From Enterocloster bolteae (GTDB taxonomy: Bacteria; Bacillota_A; Clostridia; Lachnospirales; Lachnospiraceae): 13,248 nt of DNA. Shown here piece by piece: positions 1 to 7,025 of the stretch. The position numbers and the translations under genes were made by a program. Location: contig JAETTS010000033.1 in NCBI GenBank assembly GCA_021769025.1, forward strand, positions 1 through 13,248, in the 5' to 3' direction. The notes under the pieces are model-generated. The model did no database searches and was not told where the DNA came from. It saw nothing but the letters and a program-made list of their open reading frames with translations. Numbering within the stretch: the stretch's first letter is position 1; the number at the start of each line of letters is the position of its first letter.

Positions 1-216
1 CATTGTCCGCAACAGCTGGATATTCCGTCCTTACTGTCCCTGTACAATGAGCATTGTTTCACGGAAGGCGGGTTCATCGCTCCCATGGCTTTGGCTGCCT
101 TACCAGATGACAAAAAGCCATCTGCATGTATCGGCTGCCGCAGCTGTGAAGCCGTCTGCCCGCAGCAGATCAAGATTTCCGAAGCGATGACGGATTTTAG
201 TTCCAAACTAAGCTAA
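1..216 (+). CDS. Aldo/keto reductase with C-terminal 4Fe-4S domain (3' fragment)
   Basis: Frame 1 is open from the window edge to a TAA at 214-216, giving the last 71 residues of a longer protein. The fragment starts inside a CP-x-x-L-D-I-P segment (residues 2-9), followed by SLLSLYNE. It then has a complete C-x2-C-x2-C-x3-C-P motif (Cys43, Cys46, Cys49, Cys53). This pairing of a Cys-Pro 'DIP..L.LYNE' segment with a terminal ferredoxin-type motif is characteristic of the C-terminal extension on a large clostridial family of putative NADPH-dependent aldo/keto reductases, where it is predicted to hold a 4Fe-4S cluster. The TIM-barrel catalytic domain lies outside the window, so the substrate is unknown. 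The stop codon overlaps that of the convergent neighbour. Its function looks unrelated to the carbohydrate genes to the right. Confidence 0.85.
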   Translation, partial: HCPQQLDIPSLLSLYNEHCFTEGGFIAPMALAALPDDKKPSACIGCRSCEAVCPQQIKISEAMTDFSSKLS

Positions 217-1289
217 TCATCAGTCCGGGCCGGAGGGCGTTGCCCCACAGCAAATTCTTTCACCACCAAAACCCCCACCGGCCCCAGAAAAACCCCCAGT
301 ACGCCAAACAACTTTAGCCCTACATACATAAAAATCAGTGTCTCAAGGGGCGACAACCCTACCTTGTCCCCCATCAGCTTCGCCTCCAGAATCTGCCTCA
401 CAAAGTAGCAGATCACATACAATCCGAAGATAGCCAATCCCTTCATCCATTTTCCTTTTACACACACAACCACGGCCCATGGAATCAGCACGGTTCCTGT
501 ACCAAATATGGGAAGGGCATCCAACAGGCCAATACCAATCCCGGCCAGAATGCTGTAAGGATTCCCCAGAAGGGAAAACCCTATGGTGCAGATCTCCATG
601 GTCAGAATCATAATCAGTCCCTGGGTCCGCACATACGCATTGGCAACTGTGCGAAGAAGTCTTCCTGCCCGAATAAATTCCTGTTGAAACGTCGATTTCT
701 TGATCCGCTCCTTCCACTCATCCAATTCCTGTATAAACAGCATAACCCCAATGGCAAACAGAACCGCCATAATGCAGCATCCGATCAAGTATTTTGCCAT
801 CAACAGGGAATTTCCCATCAGATAAGGCATGACCCCCTGCTTCATGGTCTCCACAAAATGAAGTATCATATCCTGCATCAGACGAACCATAGACTGTTCC
901 TTAAACCCAAACGACTGTTCTACCTTATGGCAAACTCCTGTCAGGCATACATCCAGTTTTTCGACCCAATAAGGGAACCGCTCTGACAACAGGCTCATCT
1001 CCCGGTACAGTTTCCGGCTTCCCATATAGACTCCCAATCCCAGAACCAAAAACACAATCCCCAGCTCCACGATTCCCACAGCCCCTGCACCGATGCCAAC
1101 CTGTTTTCCTCTCCATCTTACCTGCAGCTTATCCGAGATCCAGCACGCAGACGGTTTCAGCAAGACAGCCGCAACACAGGCAAATAAAAAAGGCATGACA
1201 AGAGGCAGCAGATACCGAAAGATACCGTATACTGCCAATGTCACACCTGTAATCCTCACGATTCTCTTAACCTTTTCCTTATCCTGCAC
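213..1289 (-). CDS. ytvI: YtvI-type sporulation membrane protein (AI-2E transporter family)
   Basis: This 358-residue polytopic membrane protein has hydrophobic segments near residues 13-45, 64-90, 160-187, 222-250, 257-276, 283-300 and 315-345. The pattern is typical of the AI-2E/PerM family: an N-terminal hairpin, a long soluble amphipathic stretch (about 91-158), then a membrane-dense C-terminal half. Family-like motifs are LDALPIFGTGTVLIPW (256-271) and a conserved run from RQILEAKLMG (298-307) to LGVFLGPVG (331-339). The overall shape and length match YtvI, a protein of endospore formers; its molecular role is poorly defined. The start is GTG at 1287-1289 with a GGGTGAG-like ribosome binding site just upstream. 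It lies 84 bases downstream of the lyase-like gene on the same strand without an obvious terminator between, so read-through is possible, though the function looks unrelated. A generic AI-2E family exporter is the alternative name. Confidence 0.82.
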   Translation of the reverse strand: MQDKEKVKRIVRITGVTLAVYGIFRYLLPLVMPFLFACVAAVLLKPSACWISDKLQVRWRGKQVGIGAGAVGIVELGIVFLVLGLGVYMGSRKLYREMSLLSERFPYWVEKLDVCLTGVCHKVEQSFGFKEQSMVRLMQDMILHFVETMKQGVMPYLMGNSLLMAKYLIGCCIMAVLFAIGVMLFIQELDEWKERIKKSTFQQEFIRAGRLLRTVANAYVRTQGLIMILTMEICTIGFSLLGNPYSILAGIGIGLLDALPIFGTGTVLIPWAVVVCVKGKWMKGLAIFGLYVICYFVRQILEAKLMGDKVGLSPLETLIFMYVGLKLFGVLGVFLGPVGVLVVKEFAVGQRPPARTDD

Positions 1290-1317
1290 CGTCTCACCCT
1301 CTGCTTATGGTTTTCTC

Positions 1318-1343
1318 TCACCAGTATTCTCATATCCTGGTGA
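1318..1343. other. Small inverted repeat upstream of the YtvI-type gene
   Basis: TCACCAG (1318-1324) and CTGGTGA (1337-1343) form a perfect 7-bp inverted repeat with a 12-base spacer, 29 bases upstream of the GTG start of the YtvI-type gene. Neither strand has a clear T-run directly after the stem, so it is a poor intrinsic terminator. It could be an operator or an mRNA leader hairpin; which one cannot be decided from the sequence. Confidence 0.35.
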
Positions 1344-1373
1344 AACTATGCAGGCCAGGCTTAACATATTTCG

Positions 1374-3233
1374 TCACTGACAGAGAGAGCCATACCGGAT
1401 CACCCACTTAACATGAAGCACGCCTTCCTCCGGCACCGTATCCCTCACCCAGACAACTTCCCCATTCAGCCTGCCATGAGGTGTATCATAACTTCCGTCA
1501 TCTGTCGCCTGCCTCACAGAACAGCTGTCGTATCCCTGTGCATCCATACTGGCAATCGCCCCTTGTCCGAATGTGACAGAAGTCCCCTCTATCCCTGGCT
1601 CCTGGGAGTAAGTCAAAAGTACAAGGCGTATTTGTTTCACCCTATGCCCCCTGGTGATTGAAAATGTATCCTCCCGGGTAATCTGCCCCTTAGTAAATTC
1701 ATAGGCAAACGCATCCGAGATTCCCTCCATCCGTTGAGGCTTTTGCGCCTTCCTACTGTCTCCTGCAATGGAATGGTCTACAAAAGATGGCTCCATCCTG
1801 GTATCTCCGCTTATGAAAACCCCCTCCCCCATAAGGCACATGGAATCCATATGACAGGTGATTTCCATCCGCTCTTTCTCCATAACAGGTACAATCCTTC
1901 CGATATAGGCAACCGGCATCCACACATCGCCGTTTTCCATCAACAGCTGGGGCACCAGTTGGCCGTGATTACACTCTGGGACCCCCTGAAGCACCTGATT
2001 CTGAAAGGGCACCGGCATGTAAGGATCCTTGTCATAATATTTCTGCCCCCCACTTATCAGCGGCAGGGACCATATATTACGGCCATCCCGGACGATTGCC
2101 AGCCCTCTGTGGAATTCCCCTTCTGCAAATGGCACATAGGTAAACCTGCCAAGACCTGCAATTCTCTCCCCATAGTCGCTGCAGATCTCATGTTCTCCGT
2201 ATCCTGCCTTCACCCAGTGTTCAAAACTGCTGACCATCTGCATGCACAGGCTTAAATTTTCCCCCAGAATCCGGTTCTTGTTCCGATAATTGTCCGTCCT
2301 GCGGCCTTTCTCCCACATATTGATGGATTCCATGTCCTCGTCATACCAGAAATCCAACATATGCTTCATCAGCCTCATGCTGTACCCATAGGCAATCTCC
2401 TTCTCATCCTCTGTCAGGATGCCGTCAAGCTCAGCCGCCGCAGACAGAACCTCCAGCGCCGCCGTGTCACCGTATGCCCCGATGCTTCGCCCATAGGCAA
2501 ACCCCTGGCCCTCTTCATCTGCCATCTGCAGGAAAATACGGGCCGATTTTCCAAGCATCCTGCGGATCTTTTCTGGCACCTCCCATCCTGTGGCCAACAG
2601 CAAAGAGGCCAATTCACTGGGGACCAAGATGCTGTAGCGGTCAAACCTCCCCTCCCCCGGCGTTTCGTCCATAAAGCAGAGATCACCAGAATACATGTCA
2701 ATATGCTCCAGAAGGTGCTCCAGAAGAAGGCGGCTGTGGCCCTCCGGCTCCCATCCCATCAGTTCCCGGTATCTTGCAATTCCGAATGCCACACCATAGT
2801 AATTGGTAGGCTTGCGAATCAGGGCATAGTGGCTGTCAACATCCACAAATGTCCTCCAGTCCATGGTTTCCTTCAGCTTGGCAAGGGTCTCTTGATCTAC
2901 CACACGGTCAAAAATCCCTGCCTTTTGTAATCGGTAAAGGCCTGTGATGCCATTTAAAATTCCCCAGGTCTCCATAGGCATATCCGAAACCATACGGATG
3001 ATCTGTGTCAGCTTCCTTAAGCTTTCCTCTGTCCGGATAATCTCCAGGGCCGTGTAACACGTCTGGTTGATCACCTTTCCGCCGACGAACTGCGCCCTCT
3101 CATTGTACACAGGAATTTGATCCATAACCAGCCCGGGGCCTTCCTCTGCCACGCGCTTAAACAGGCTGGCCATAACCGGGCACAAATCCTGTTCCATGAT
3201 CTGCCTCATGGTTGTCTCTGTAAAATGATGCAT
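1374..3233 (-). CDS. Putative polysaccharide-lyase-like protein (alpha-toroid plus beta-sandwich), uncharacterised
   Basis: I do not recognise the exact family of this 619-residue protein. Residues 1-345 are helix-rich and read like an (alpha/alpha) toroid; residues 360-619 look like an all-beta domain. That architecture recurs in heparinase II/III-like, alginate-lyase-like and related polysaccharide lyases. Segments that could line an active site are PTNYYGVAFG (142-151), FAYGRSIGAYGD (245-256) and NHGQLVPQL (422-430). The YGRS string recalls DUF2264-type proteins, but this is only a visual resemblance. There is no signal peptide or membrane segment, so it should act in the cytoplasm on imported oligosaccharide. 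The ATG at 3231-3233 is preceded by AAGGAG with a 7-base spacer. It lies 24 bases after the LplC-type permease and is the apparent last gene of the transporter operon, which ties it to the imported substrate. An unsaturated-uronyl or other toroid hydrolase is an alternative. Confidence 0.55.
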   Translation of the reverse strand: MHHFTETTMRQIMEQDLCPVMASLFKRVAEEGPGLVMDQIPVYNERAQFVGGKVINQTCYTALEIIRTEESLRKLTQIIRMVSDMPMETWGILNGITGLYRLQKAGIFDRVVDQETLAKLKETMDWRTFVDVDSHYALIRKPTNYYGVAFGIARYRELMGWEPEGHSRLLLEHLLEHIDMYSGDLCFMDETPGEGRFDRYSILVPSELASLLLATGWEVPEKIRRMLGKSARIFLQMADEEGQGFAYGRSIGAYGDTAALEVLSAAAELDGILTEDEKEIAYGYSMRLMKHMLDFWYDEDMESINMWEKGRRTDNYRNKNRILGENLSLCMQMVSSFEHWVKAGYGEHEICSDYGERIAGLGRFTYVPFAEGEFHRGLAIVRDGRNIWSLPLISGGQKYYDKDPYMPVPFQNQVLQGVPECNHGQLVPQLLMENGDVWMPVAYIGRIVPVMEKERMEITCHMDSMCLMGEGVFISGDTRMEPSFVDHSIAGDSRKAQKPQRMEGISDAFAYEFTKGQITREDTFSITRGHRVKQIRLVLLTYSQEPGIEGTSVTFGQGAIASMDAQGYDSCSVRQATDDGSYDTPHGRLNGEVVWVRDTVPEEGVLHVKWVIRYGSLCQ

Positions 3234-3257
3234 TGACTCTCTCCTTTTCTCCTGTAC

Positions 3258-4139
3258 CTATTCTTTTACCGCCCCAACCATAGTTCCCTTCGTAAAATAC
3301 TTCTGCAAAAACGGATAGACACACAGAATCGGAATCGTTGCCACCATGATGGTCGCATACTTGATGGTCATCCCGATGGCCTCCGTATCCATAGCGCTGG
3401 AACCTGCTGTCATGGAACTGGTATCATTGGACAACAAGATCTCCCTCAAAATAATCTGCAGCGGATACATTTCCCTGTTTCTCAAAATCGCCGAAGCCCA
3501 GAACCAGGAGTTCCAGATGCTTACGCCATAGTACAGGACCATAACCGCCAGCATGGCCTTGGACAGCGGAAGCACAATGGTGGACAAAATCCGGAAATGA
3601 CCGGCTCCGTCGATCTGGGCCGCCTCGATCAGGCTCTCCGGAATGCTCTCAAAGGCAGTTCTCAGAATGATCAGATTGGAGGTATTAATCATAAACGGAA
3701 TAATCAGCCCCCACAAGGTGTTGGTTAAATGAAGATCCTTTAAGTTGATGTAAAACGGAATCATTCCCCCTGAGAAGAACATGGTGAACACAATGAACAT
3801 CATGATAGGCTTCTTGAACATCACCCGTTTCCTGGACAGGAAATAAGCCCCAAGCGATGTCATAAACAGGTCAAAGATAACTCCCACAATCAGAATAAAC
3901 AGCGTATTCATATACCCCTTGGTGATCATGGGATTCTGAAATACTTTTTTGTACGCATCCGTGCTGAACCCTGTCGGTGCAAACAACAGGCCGCTGTGCT
4001 GGGTTAACAGGTTGCTGTTGCTGAAGGATGCCATGGCTACGTACCACACCGGATAAAAGCAGACGACAATAATCAGCGACAAAAATGCATAATTGAAAAC
4101 CTGAAATGTTTTCTCTCCTTTTGATCTCTTAATCTTCAT
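3258..4139 (-). CDS. Carbohydrate ABC transporter permease, LplC/YtcP type
   Basis: This 293-residue inner-membrane protein is one half of the permease channel of a CUT1-type sugar importer. Hydrophobic segments lie near residues 15-38, 78-100, 110-131, 140-160, 195-217 and 258-277, the usual six-helix arrangement. The cytoplasmic coupling loop carries the EAA motif as IEAAQIDGAGHFRILSTIVLP (171-191), which docks the ATPase. The MIPFYINLKDLHLTNTLWGL region (126-145) and a C-terminus ending KGTMVGAVKE are typical of LplC/YtcP proteins, whose relatives in Bacillus subtilis take up pectin-derived oligosaccharides. The ATG at 4137-4139 follows AAAGGAGG, which overlaps the stop of the preceding permease gene (15 bases between them), indicating tight co-transcription. 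No ATPase gene is present; these systems normally share an MsmX-like ATPase encoded elsewhere. Confidence 0.93.
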   Translation of the reverse strand: MKIKRSKGEKTFQVFNYAFLSLIIVVCFYPVWYVAMASFSNSNLLTQHSGLLFAPTGFSTDAYKKVFQNPMITKGYMNTLFILIVGVIFDLFMTSLGAYFLSRKRVMFKKPIMMFIVFTMFFSGGMIPFYINLKDLHLTNTLWGLIIPFMINTSNLIILRTAFESIPESLIEAAQIDGAGHFRILSTIVLPLSKAMLAVMVLYYGVSIWNSWFWASAILRNREMYPLQIILREILLSNDTSSMTAGSSAMDTEAIGMTIKYATIMVATIPILCVYPFLQKYFTKGTMVGAVKE

Positions 4140-4154
4140 AATCTTATCCCTCCT

Positions 4155-5087
4155 TTACCACAGGCTGGTCTCACTGAATTTCCTGGATATCTTGTTGGTC
4201 AAAATCAAAAGGCAGAAATTGATCACAGAGTTAAACAATCCCACTGCCGTCGAGTAGCTCCAATCCTGTTCCATAAGGCCTACACGGTATATATAGGATG
4301 AGATGATATCCGCCGTGTCATAGGTGGAAGGGTTATATAACAGAATGGTCTTCTCATATCCCATACTCATCAGCTGCCCGACCCTCATGATCAGCATGAT
4401 AATGATCGTAGGTGCAATGCCTGGAAGAGTCACATGAATCAGCTGTTTCCATTTACCGGCTCCGTCGATGGAGGCCGCCTCATAAAGCTGCTGGTCAACC
4501 CCTGCCAGGGCGGACAGATAGATAATGGAGCCCCACCCTACCTGCTGCCAGATGCCGGAGGCAACATACATGGTACGGTACAGATCCGGATTCTGTAAAA
4601 GGGGAGAACGCTCCCCGCCGAAAAATGCAATGATATCATTAAAAAGCCCTGCCGTCATGCTGAAGTCTGTCAGCATACCGGTCACAACGATCAGAGAGAT
4701 GAAATGAGGCAGGTATGTAATGGTCTGCGTCACGTTCTTGAAATGCTTGCTGCGTACCTCATTCAGCAAGAGAGCCAAAATAATCGGCGCCGGAAAGCCG
4801 AAGATCAAGCTGTACACACTCAAAAGAACCGTATTTTTGATCAGCCTTCCGAAGTAAACACTTTTAAAGAAACGGGTAAAATTCGCCACTCCGACCCACG
4901 GGCTTCCGCTTACCCCCAAAGTAGGCGTATAGTCCTTAAACGCAATAATAGCGCCATACATTGGCTTATAGTGGAACAAAATATAAAAAATCAGAACCGG
5001 CAGCACCAGAATGTACAGAGAGCGGTTTCGGATCCAGTCTCTTTTCATCCGGTAGCCTAACGTATTCCGGACATTTTTCTCTTTCAT
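4155..5087 (-). CDS. Carbohydrate ABC transporter permease, LplB/YteP type
   Basis: This 310-residue membrane protein is the partner permease of the LplC-type protein. A first transmembrane helix spans about residues 24-41, followed by the family-typical HYKPMYGAIIAFKDYTPTLG (39-58). Further helices lie near 82-110, 125-145, 170-190, 220-240 and 280-298. The EAA loop is YEAASIDGAGKWKQLIHVTLP (202-222). The open frame extends 26 codons further upstream to 5165, but I chose the ATG at 5085-5087. It has an excellent ribosome binding site (AAGGAG, 7-base spacer), and the longer version would run through the intercistronic hairpin and add residues unlike this family. It follows the binding-protein gene by 85 bases and precedes the LplC-type gene by 15. 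The protein would form a heterodimeric channel with the LplC-type permease. Confidence 0.93.
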   Translation of the reverse strand: MKEKNVRNTLGYRMKRDWIRNRSLYILVLPVLIFYILFHYKPMYGAIIAFKDYTPTLGVSGSPWVGVANFTRFFKSVYFGRLIKNTVLLSVYSLIFGFPAPIILALLLNEVRSKHFKNVTQTITYLPHFISLIVVTGMLTDFSMTAGLFNDIIAFFGGERSPLLQNPDLYRTMYVASGIWQQVGWGSIIYLSALAGVDQQLYEAASIDGAGKWKQLIHVTLPGIAPTIIIMLIMRVGQLMSMGYEKTILLYNPSTYDTADIISSYIYRVGLMEQDWSYSTAVGLFNSVINFCLLILTNKISRKFSETSLW

Positions 5088-5113
5088 ACAATTACTCCTT
5101 CTCAATAGATTTG

Positions 5114-5159
5114 AAACGACCCGCTGCGGCTTAACGCAGCCATACTGCAGCGGATCGTT
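5114..5159 (-). promoter_or_regulatory. Intercistronic stem-loop between binding protein and permease genes
   Basis: On the plus strand AAACGA (5115-5120 region) then CCGCTGC (5121-5127) pairs with GCAGCGG (5147-5153) and TCGTTT (5154-5159), separated by one C-A mismatch. The loop contains a competing stem, GCTGCG (5123-5128) with CGCAGC (5135-5140). The structure begins 13 bases after the binding-protein stop codon and lacks a long T-run. It therefore fits a 3' stabilising or partial-attenuation hairpin that keeps binding-protein mRNA above permease mRNA, as known for other binding-protein-dependent operons, rather than a full terminator. Confidence 0.6.
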
Positions 5160-5172
5160 TGTCATGCCAAGA

Positions 5173-6840
5173 TTATCTGGCGTTATACCGGCTTAAGGCA
5201 TCATTCTGAATCTCCAGCGCCCTTGCCAGGCCCATATTGTCAATATTCTTTACATAGGTGTCAAAATTGTCAACGCTCTCCGTTCCGAAGATAAACTTAA
5301 GAATCATCTCATCCCGGTAGGTATTGATCTCATTCATGATGGTAGAGAACTCCTTGCTCTCGTCAGAGGTCGGTGTGATGGGCGGCATGGTGTGGGCTGC
5401 GCCATTGCACTGTCCCCAGACAATGGGAGTCTGTTTCTGCTCTTCCATGGTATAGTACTGCTCCAGATAACGAATGTCCTGGACAAACGGGCCGTTGTAA
5501 TTGCCGCGGATGTATGCGGACATAGCCTGAGACACCGGAAGTCCGTCAGGATTGTTTAAGATCTGCTCCGTGTAAGTAGGATAACCGTCAACCATAGTGT
5601 AGGATTCCCCTTCCACACCAAAGTTAAAGAACATATGTCCCTCTTCACCGTAAGCCCAGTCCATCAGCCTGGCTGCACGCTCCACATCCTTACAGGACGT
5701 GGTGATTGCCACGCTGGCCCTTCCAGAGAATGGATTCTCTATGTACCCCATCTCCGCCTGGCCGCCCTTCTCCAGAGTAGGAACCGGAGCCGGAACCAGA
5801 GTAAACTCCGGCGTGGTTGCCCGCGCTGCAGTGGTCCAGGTACCCATACGGCTTCCTGCCTGGCCCATGGAAGCTCCAGCCTGGCCGTTGGTGATCTTGG
5901 CGCTTACCTGGTCATTTTTCAGGGTAGCCAGATCCGGATCGATCAGCCCTTCCTGGTACCACTGGTTCATGGTAGCCAGATAATCTTTAAATCCCGGCTC
6001 CGTCGCGCCAAAATGCACTGTGCCGTCGCTTCCTAAATAGAAGGACCGGTTCACACCGTACGCCGCAACAAACGGATCCGCACCTAAGTACTGGCCATTG
6101 GTATACTCGAAGCAGTAAGGGGCAATGCACCCTTTCTCATTCTTAAATGCAGTCAGCACATCGTGCCATTCATCTATGGTAGTGGGAACCTCCATCCCCA
6201 ACTCCGTAAGCCAGTCCTGGCGAACCATCAGCCCGATGGTATTCATCAGATTCTCGTCGCCCCGGATAAACGGAAATACATAATAATGTCCCTCATCCGT
6301 CTTGATCATACGGTCGATATCCGGATTCTCCGCCAAATACTTGGTAATATTGGGACAGTACTGTGCAAAGATATCATTTAACGGCGTGATCACACCGTCC
6401 TTGATGGCCTTCTCCGGCCCGCCAGGATAATCCACGGTCCAGTTGTATTCCATTAAGTCCGGAAGGCTTCCGTCTGCCAGAATCAGGCTGAACTGTTCCT
6501 TCATCTGTCCTGTAGGCGGATGTAAGAATTCAATCTCCACGCCGGTATTCTCCTGCCAGCCCTGGCCGAAAGGCGTGTCACCTAGATTGGAATAGTTTGC
6601 AGATACTGTGGTTGTAAGGTCACACCAGTACTGCAGCTTGTCTCCTGCCGCCATAGGATAGGAAAAGGCTTCTGGTGCCTCTGCCCCCCCGGCTGCCGTT
6701 GTCTCTGCTGCCGCCGACGATGCCGGCGCTGCAGTCGTCTCCTTTGTGGTGCTGCTTCCTGATCCGCTGCATCCTGCAATTGTGGCTGCCGTCATGGTTG
6801 CTGCCATCAGCAATGCTGCATTTCTTTTTTTGTTTCTCAT
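5173..6840 (-). CDS. Extracellular sugar-binding lipoprotein, LplA/YtcQ type
   Basis: This 555-residue ABC transporter solute-binding lipoprotein captures the substrate outside the cell and delivers it to the two downstream permeases. It begins MRNKKRN, has a hydrophobic stretch (8-22) and a lipobox IAGC with the lipidated cysteine at residue 24. A Ser/Thr/Ala/Glu-rich linker (25-58) follows, then a large bilobed domain. The segment ILADGSLPDLMEYNW (about 167-181 of the lipobox-adjacent half) is typical of LplA-like binding proteins, which at roughly 500-570 residues are longer than ordinary family 1 binding proteins. The frame stays open 47 codons upstream to 6981, but the ATG at 6838-6840 is preferred. 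It has AAGGGAG 7 bases upstream and places the signal peptide at the N-terminus; the extension is only the lysine-rich reading of a purine-rich leader. It is the first gene of the transporter operon. The ligand cannot be predicted beyond an oligosaccharide. Confidence 0.92.
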   Translation of the reverse strand: MRNKKRNAALLMAATMTAATIAGCSGSGSSTTKETTAAPASSAAAETTAAGGAEAPEAFSYPMAAGDKLQYWCDLTTTVSANYSNLGDTPFGQGWQENTGVEIEFLHPPTGQMKEQFSLILADGSLPDLMEYNWTVDYPGGPEKAIKDGVITPLNDIFAQYCPNITKYLAENPDIDRMIKTDEGHYYVFPFIRGDENLMNTIGLMVRQDWLTELGMEVPTTIDEWHDVLTAFKNEKGCIAPYCFEYTNGQYLGADPFVAAYGVNRSFYLGSDGTVHFGATEPGFKDYLATMNQWYQEGLIDPDLATLKNDQVSAKITNGQAGASMGQAGSRMGTWTTAARATTPEFTLVPAPVPTLEKGGQAEMGYIENPFSGRASVAITTSCKDVERAARLMDWAYGEEGHMFFNFGVEGESYTMVDGYPTYTEQILNNPDGLPVSQAMSAYIRGNYNGPFVQDIRYLEQYYTMEEQKQTPIVWGQCNGAAHTMPPITPTSDESKEFSTIMNEINTYRDEMILKFIFGTESVDNFDTYVKNIDNMGLARALEIQNDALSRYNAR

Positions 6841-6931
6841 ATTGCTTCTCCCTTCCCATTTTCGTTTTACTTCTTTTTTCTTTTTCGTTTCCTTCCTTTT
6901 TCCGGGCTGTGGTTCCCGGCTTCGTTTGCTG
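6841..6931 (-). promoter_or_regulatory. Leader region of the transporter operon with hairpin and polypurine tract
   Basis: On the coding (minus) strand the 60 bases before the binding-protein start are almost entirely purines, with AAAGAAAAAAGAAG-type runs ending in the AAGGGAG ribosome binding site. Just upstream, CCGGG and CCCGG (6902-6906 and 6915-6919) form a 5-bp stem with an 8-base loop. An unstructured purine-rich leader can favour ribosome access and strong translation; that role is inference. Confidence 0.4.
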
Positions 6932-6938
6932 TGCCCCC

Positions 6939-6967
6939 ATCTTAGCACCCCATCAGCCCAAAAGATA
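6939..6967 (-). promoter_or_regulatory. Candidate activator-dependent promoter of the transporter operon
   Basis: The minus strand carries TGCTAAGAT: an extended -10 (TG-n) with TAAGAT at 6944-6939. At 17-bp spacing the -35 position (6967-6962) reads TATCTT, a poor match, as expected of a promoter needing an activator. The 15-bp shared motif (6998-6984) ends 39 bases before this -10, exactly as at the divergent lyase gene. The predicted transcript start is near 6932, giving a leader of about 92 bases. Confidence 0.45.
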
Positions 6968-6970
6968 TAG

Positions 6971-7014
6971 AAAAAAAGCAAACTTCATAGGCAAAAATCC
7001 CTAAAAAAGTTTGC
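6971..7014 (-). terminator. Rho-independent terminator of the AraC-family regulator gene
   Basis: Reading the minus strand, GCAAACTT (7014-7007) pairs perfectly with AAGTTTGC (6985-6978). An inner TAGG/CCTA stem sits inside the 21-base interval, and a run of seven T follows directly (6977-6971). The structure starts 11 bases after the regulator stop codon at 7026-7028. The inner part overlaps the 15-bp motif at 6984-6998, so the same DNA may serve as both terminator and operator. Confidence 0.72.
6984..6998 (+). promoter_or_regulatory. Shared 15-bp motif, copy 1 (candidate regulator-binding site)
   Basis: TTCATAGGCAAAAAT on the plus strand matches the minus-strand copy at 9384-9370 in 14 of 15 positions. 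Read toward the transporter operon it is ATTTTTGCCTATGAA, located 39 bases upstream of the candidate -10. The copy number and spacing suggest an operator, most simply for the adjacent AraC-family regulator; binding itself is not shown by sequence. Confidence 0.5.
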
Positions 7015-7025
7015 ATTTTCATAAG

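Noticed and set aside
5088..5165. N-terminal extension of the LplB-type permease by 26 codons
   Set aside because: It passes through the intercistronic hairpin, and the AAGGAG site sits correctly before the ATG at 5087.
6962..6969. TATATC near 6964-6969 as the -10 of the transporter operon
   Set aside because: It matches the consensus less well, has no -35, and lacks the 39-base motif spacing shared by the TAAGAT at 6944-6939.
6841..6981. N-terminal extension of the binding protein by 47 codons
   Set aside because: It would bury the lipoprotein signal peptide and lipobox, and the ATG at 6840 has a good ribosome binding site. The extension is just the purine-rich leader and part of the promoter region.
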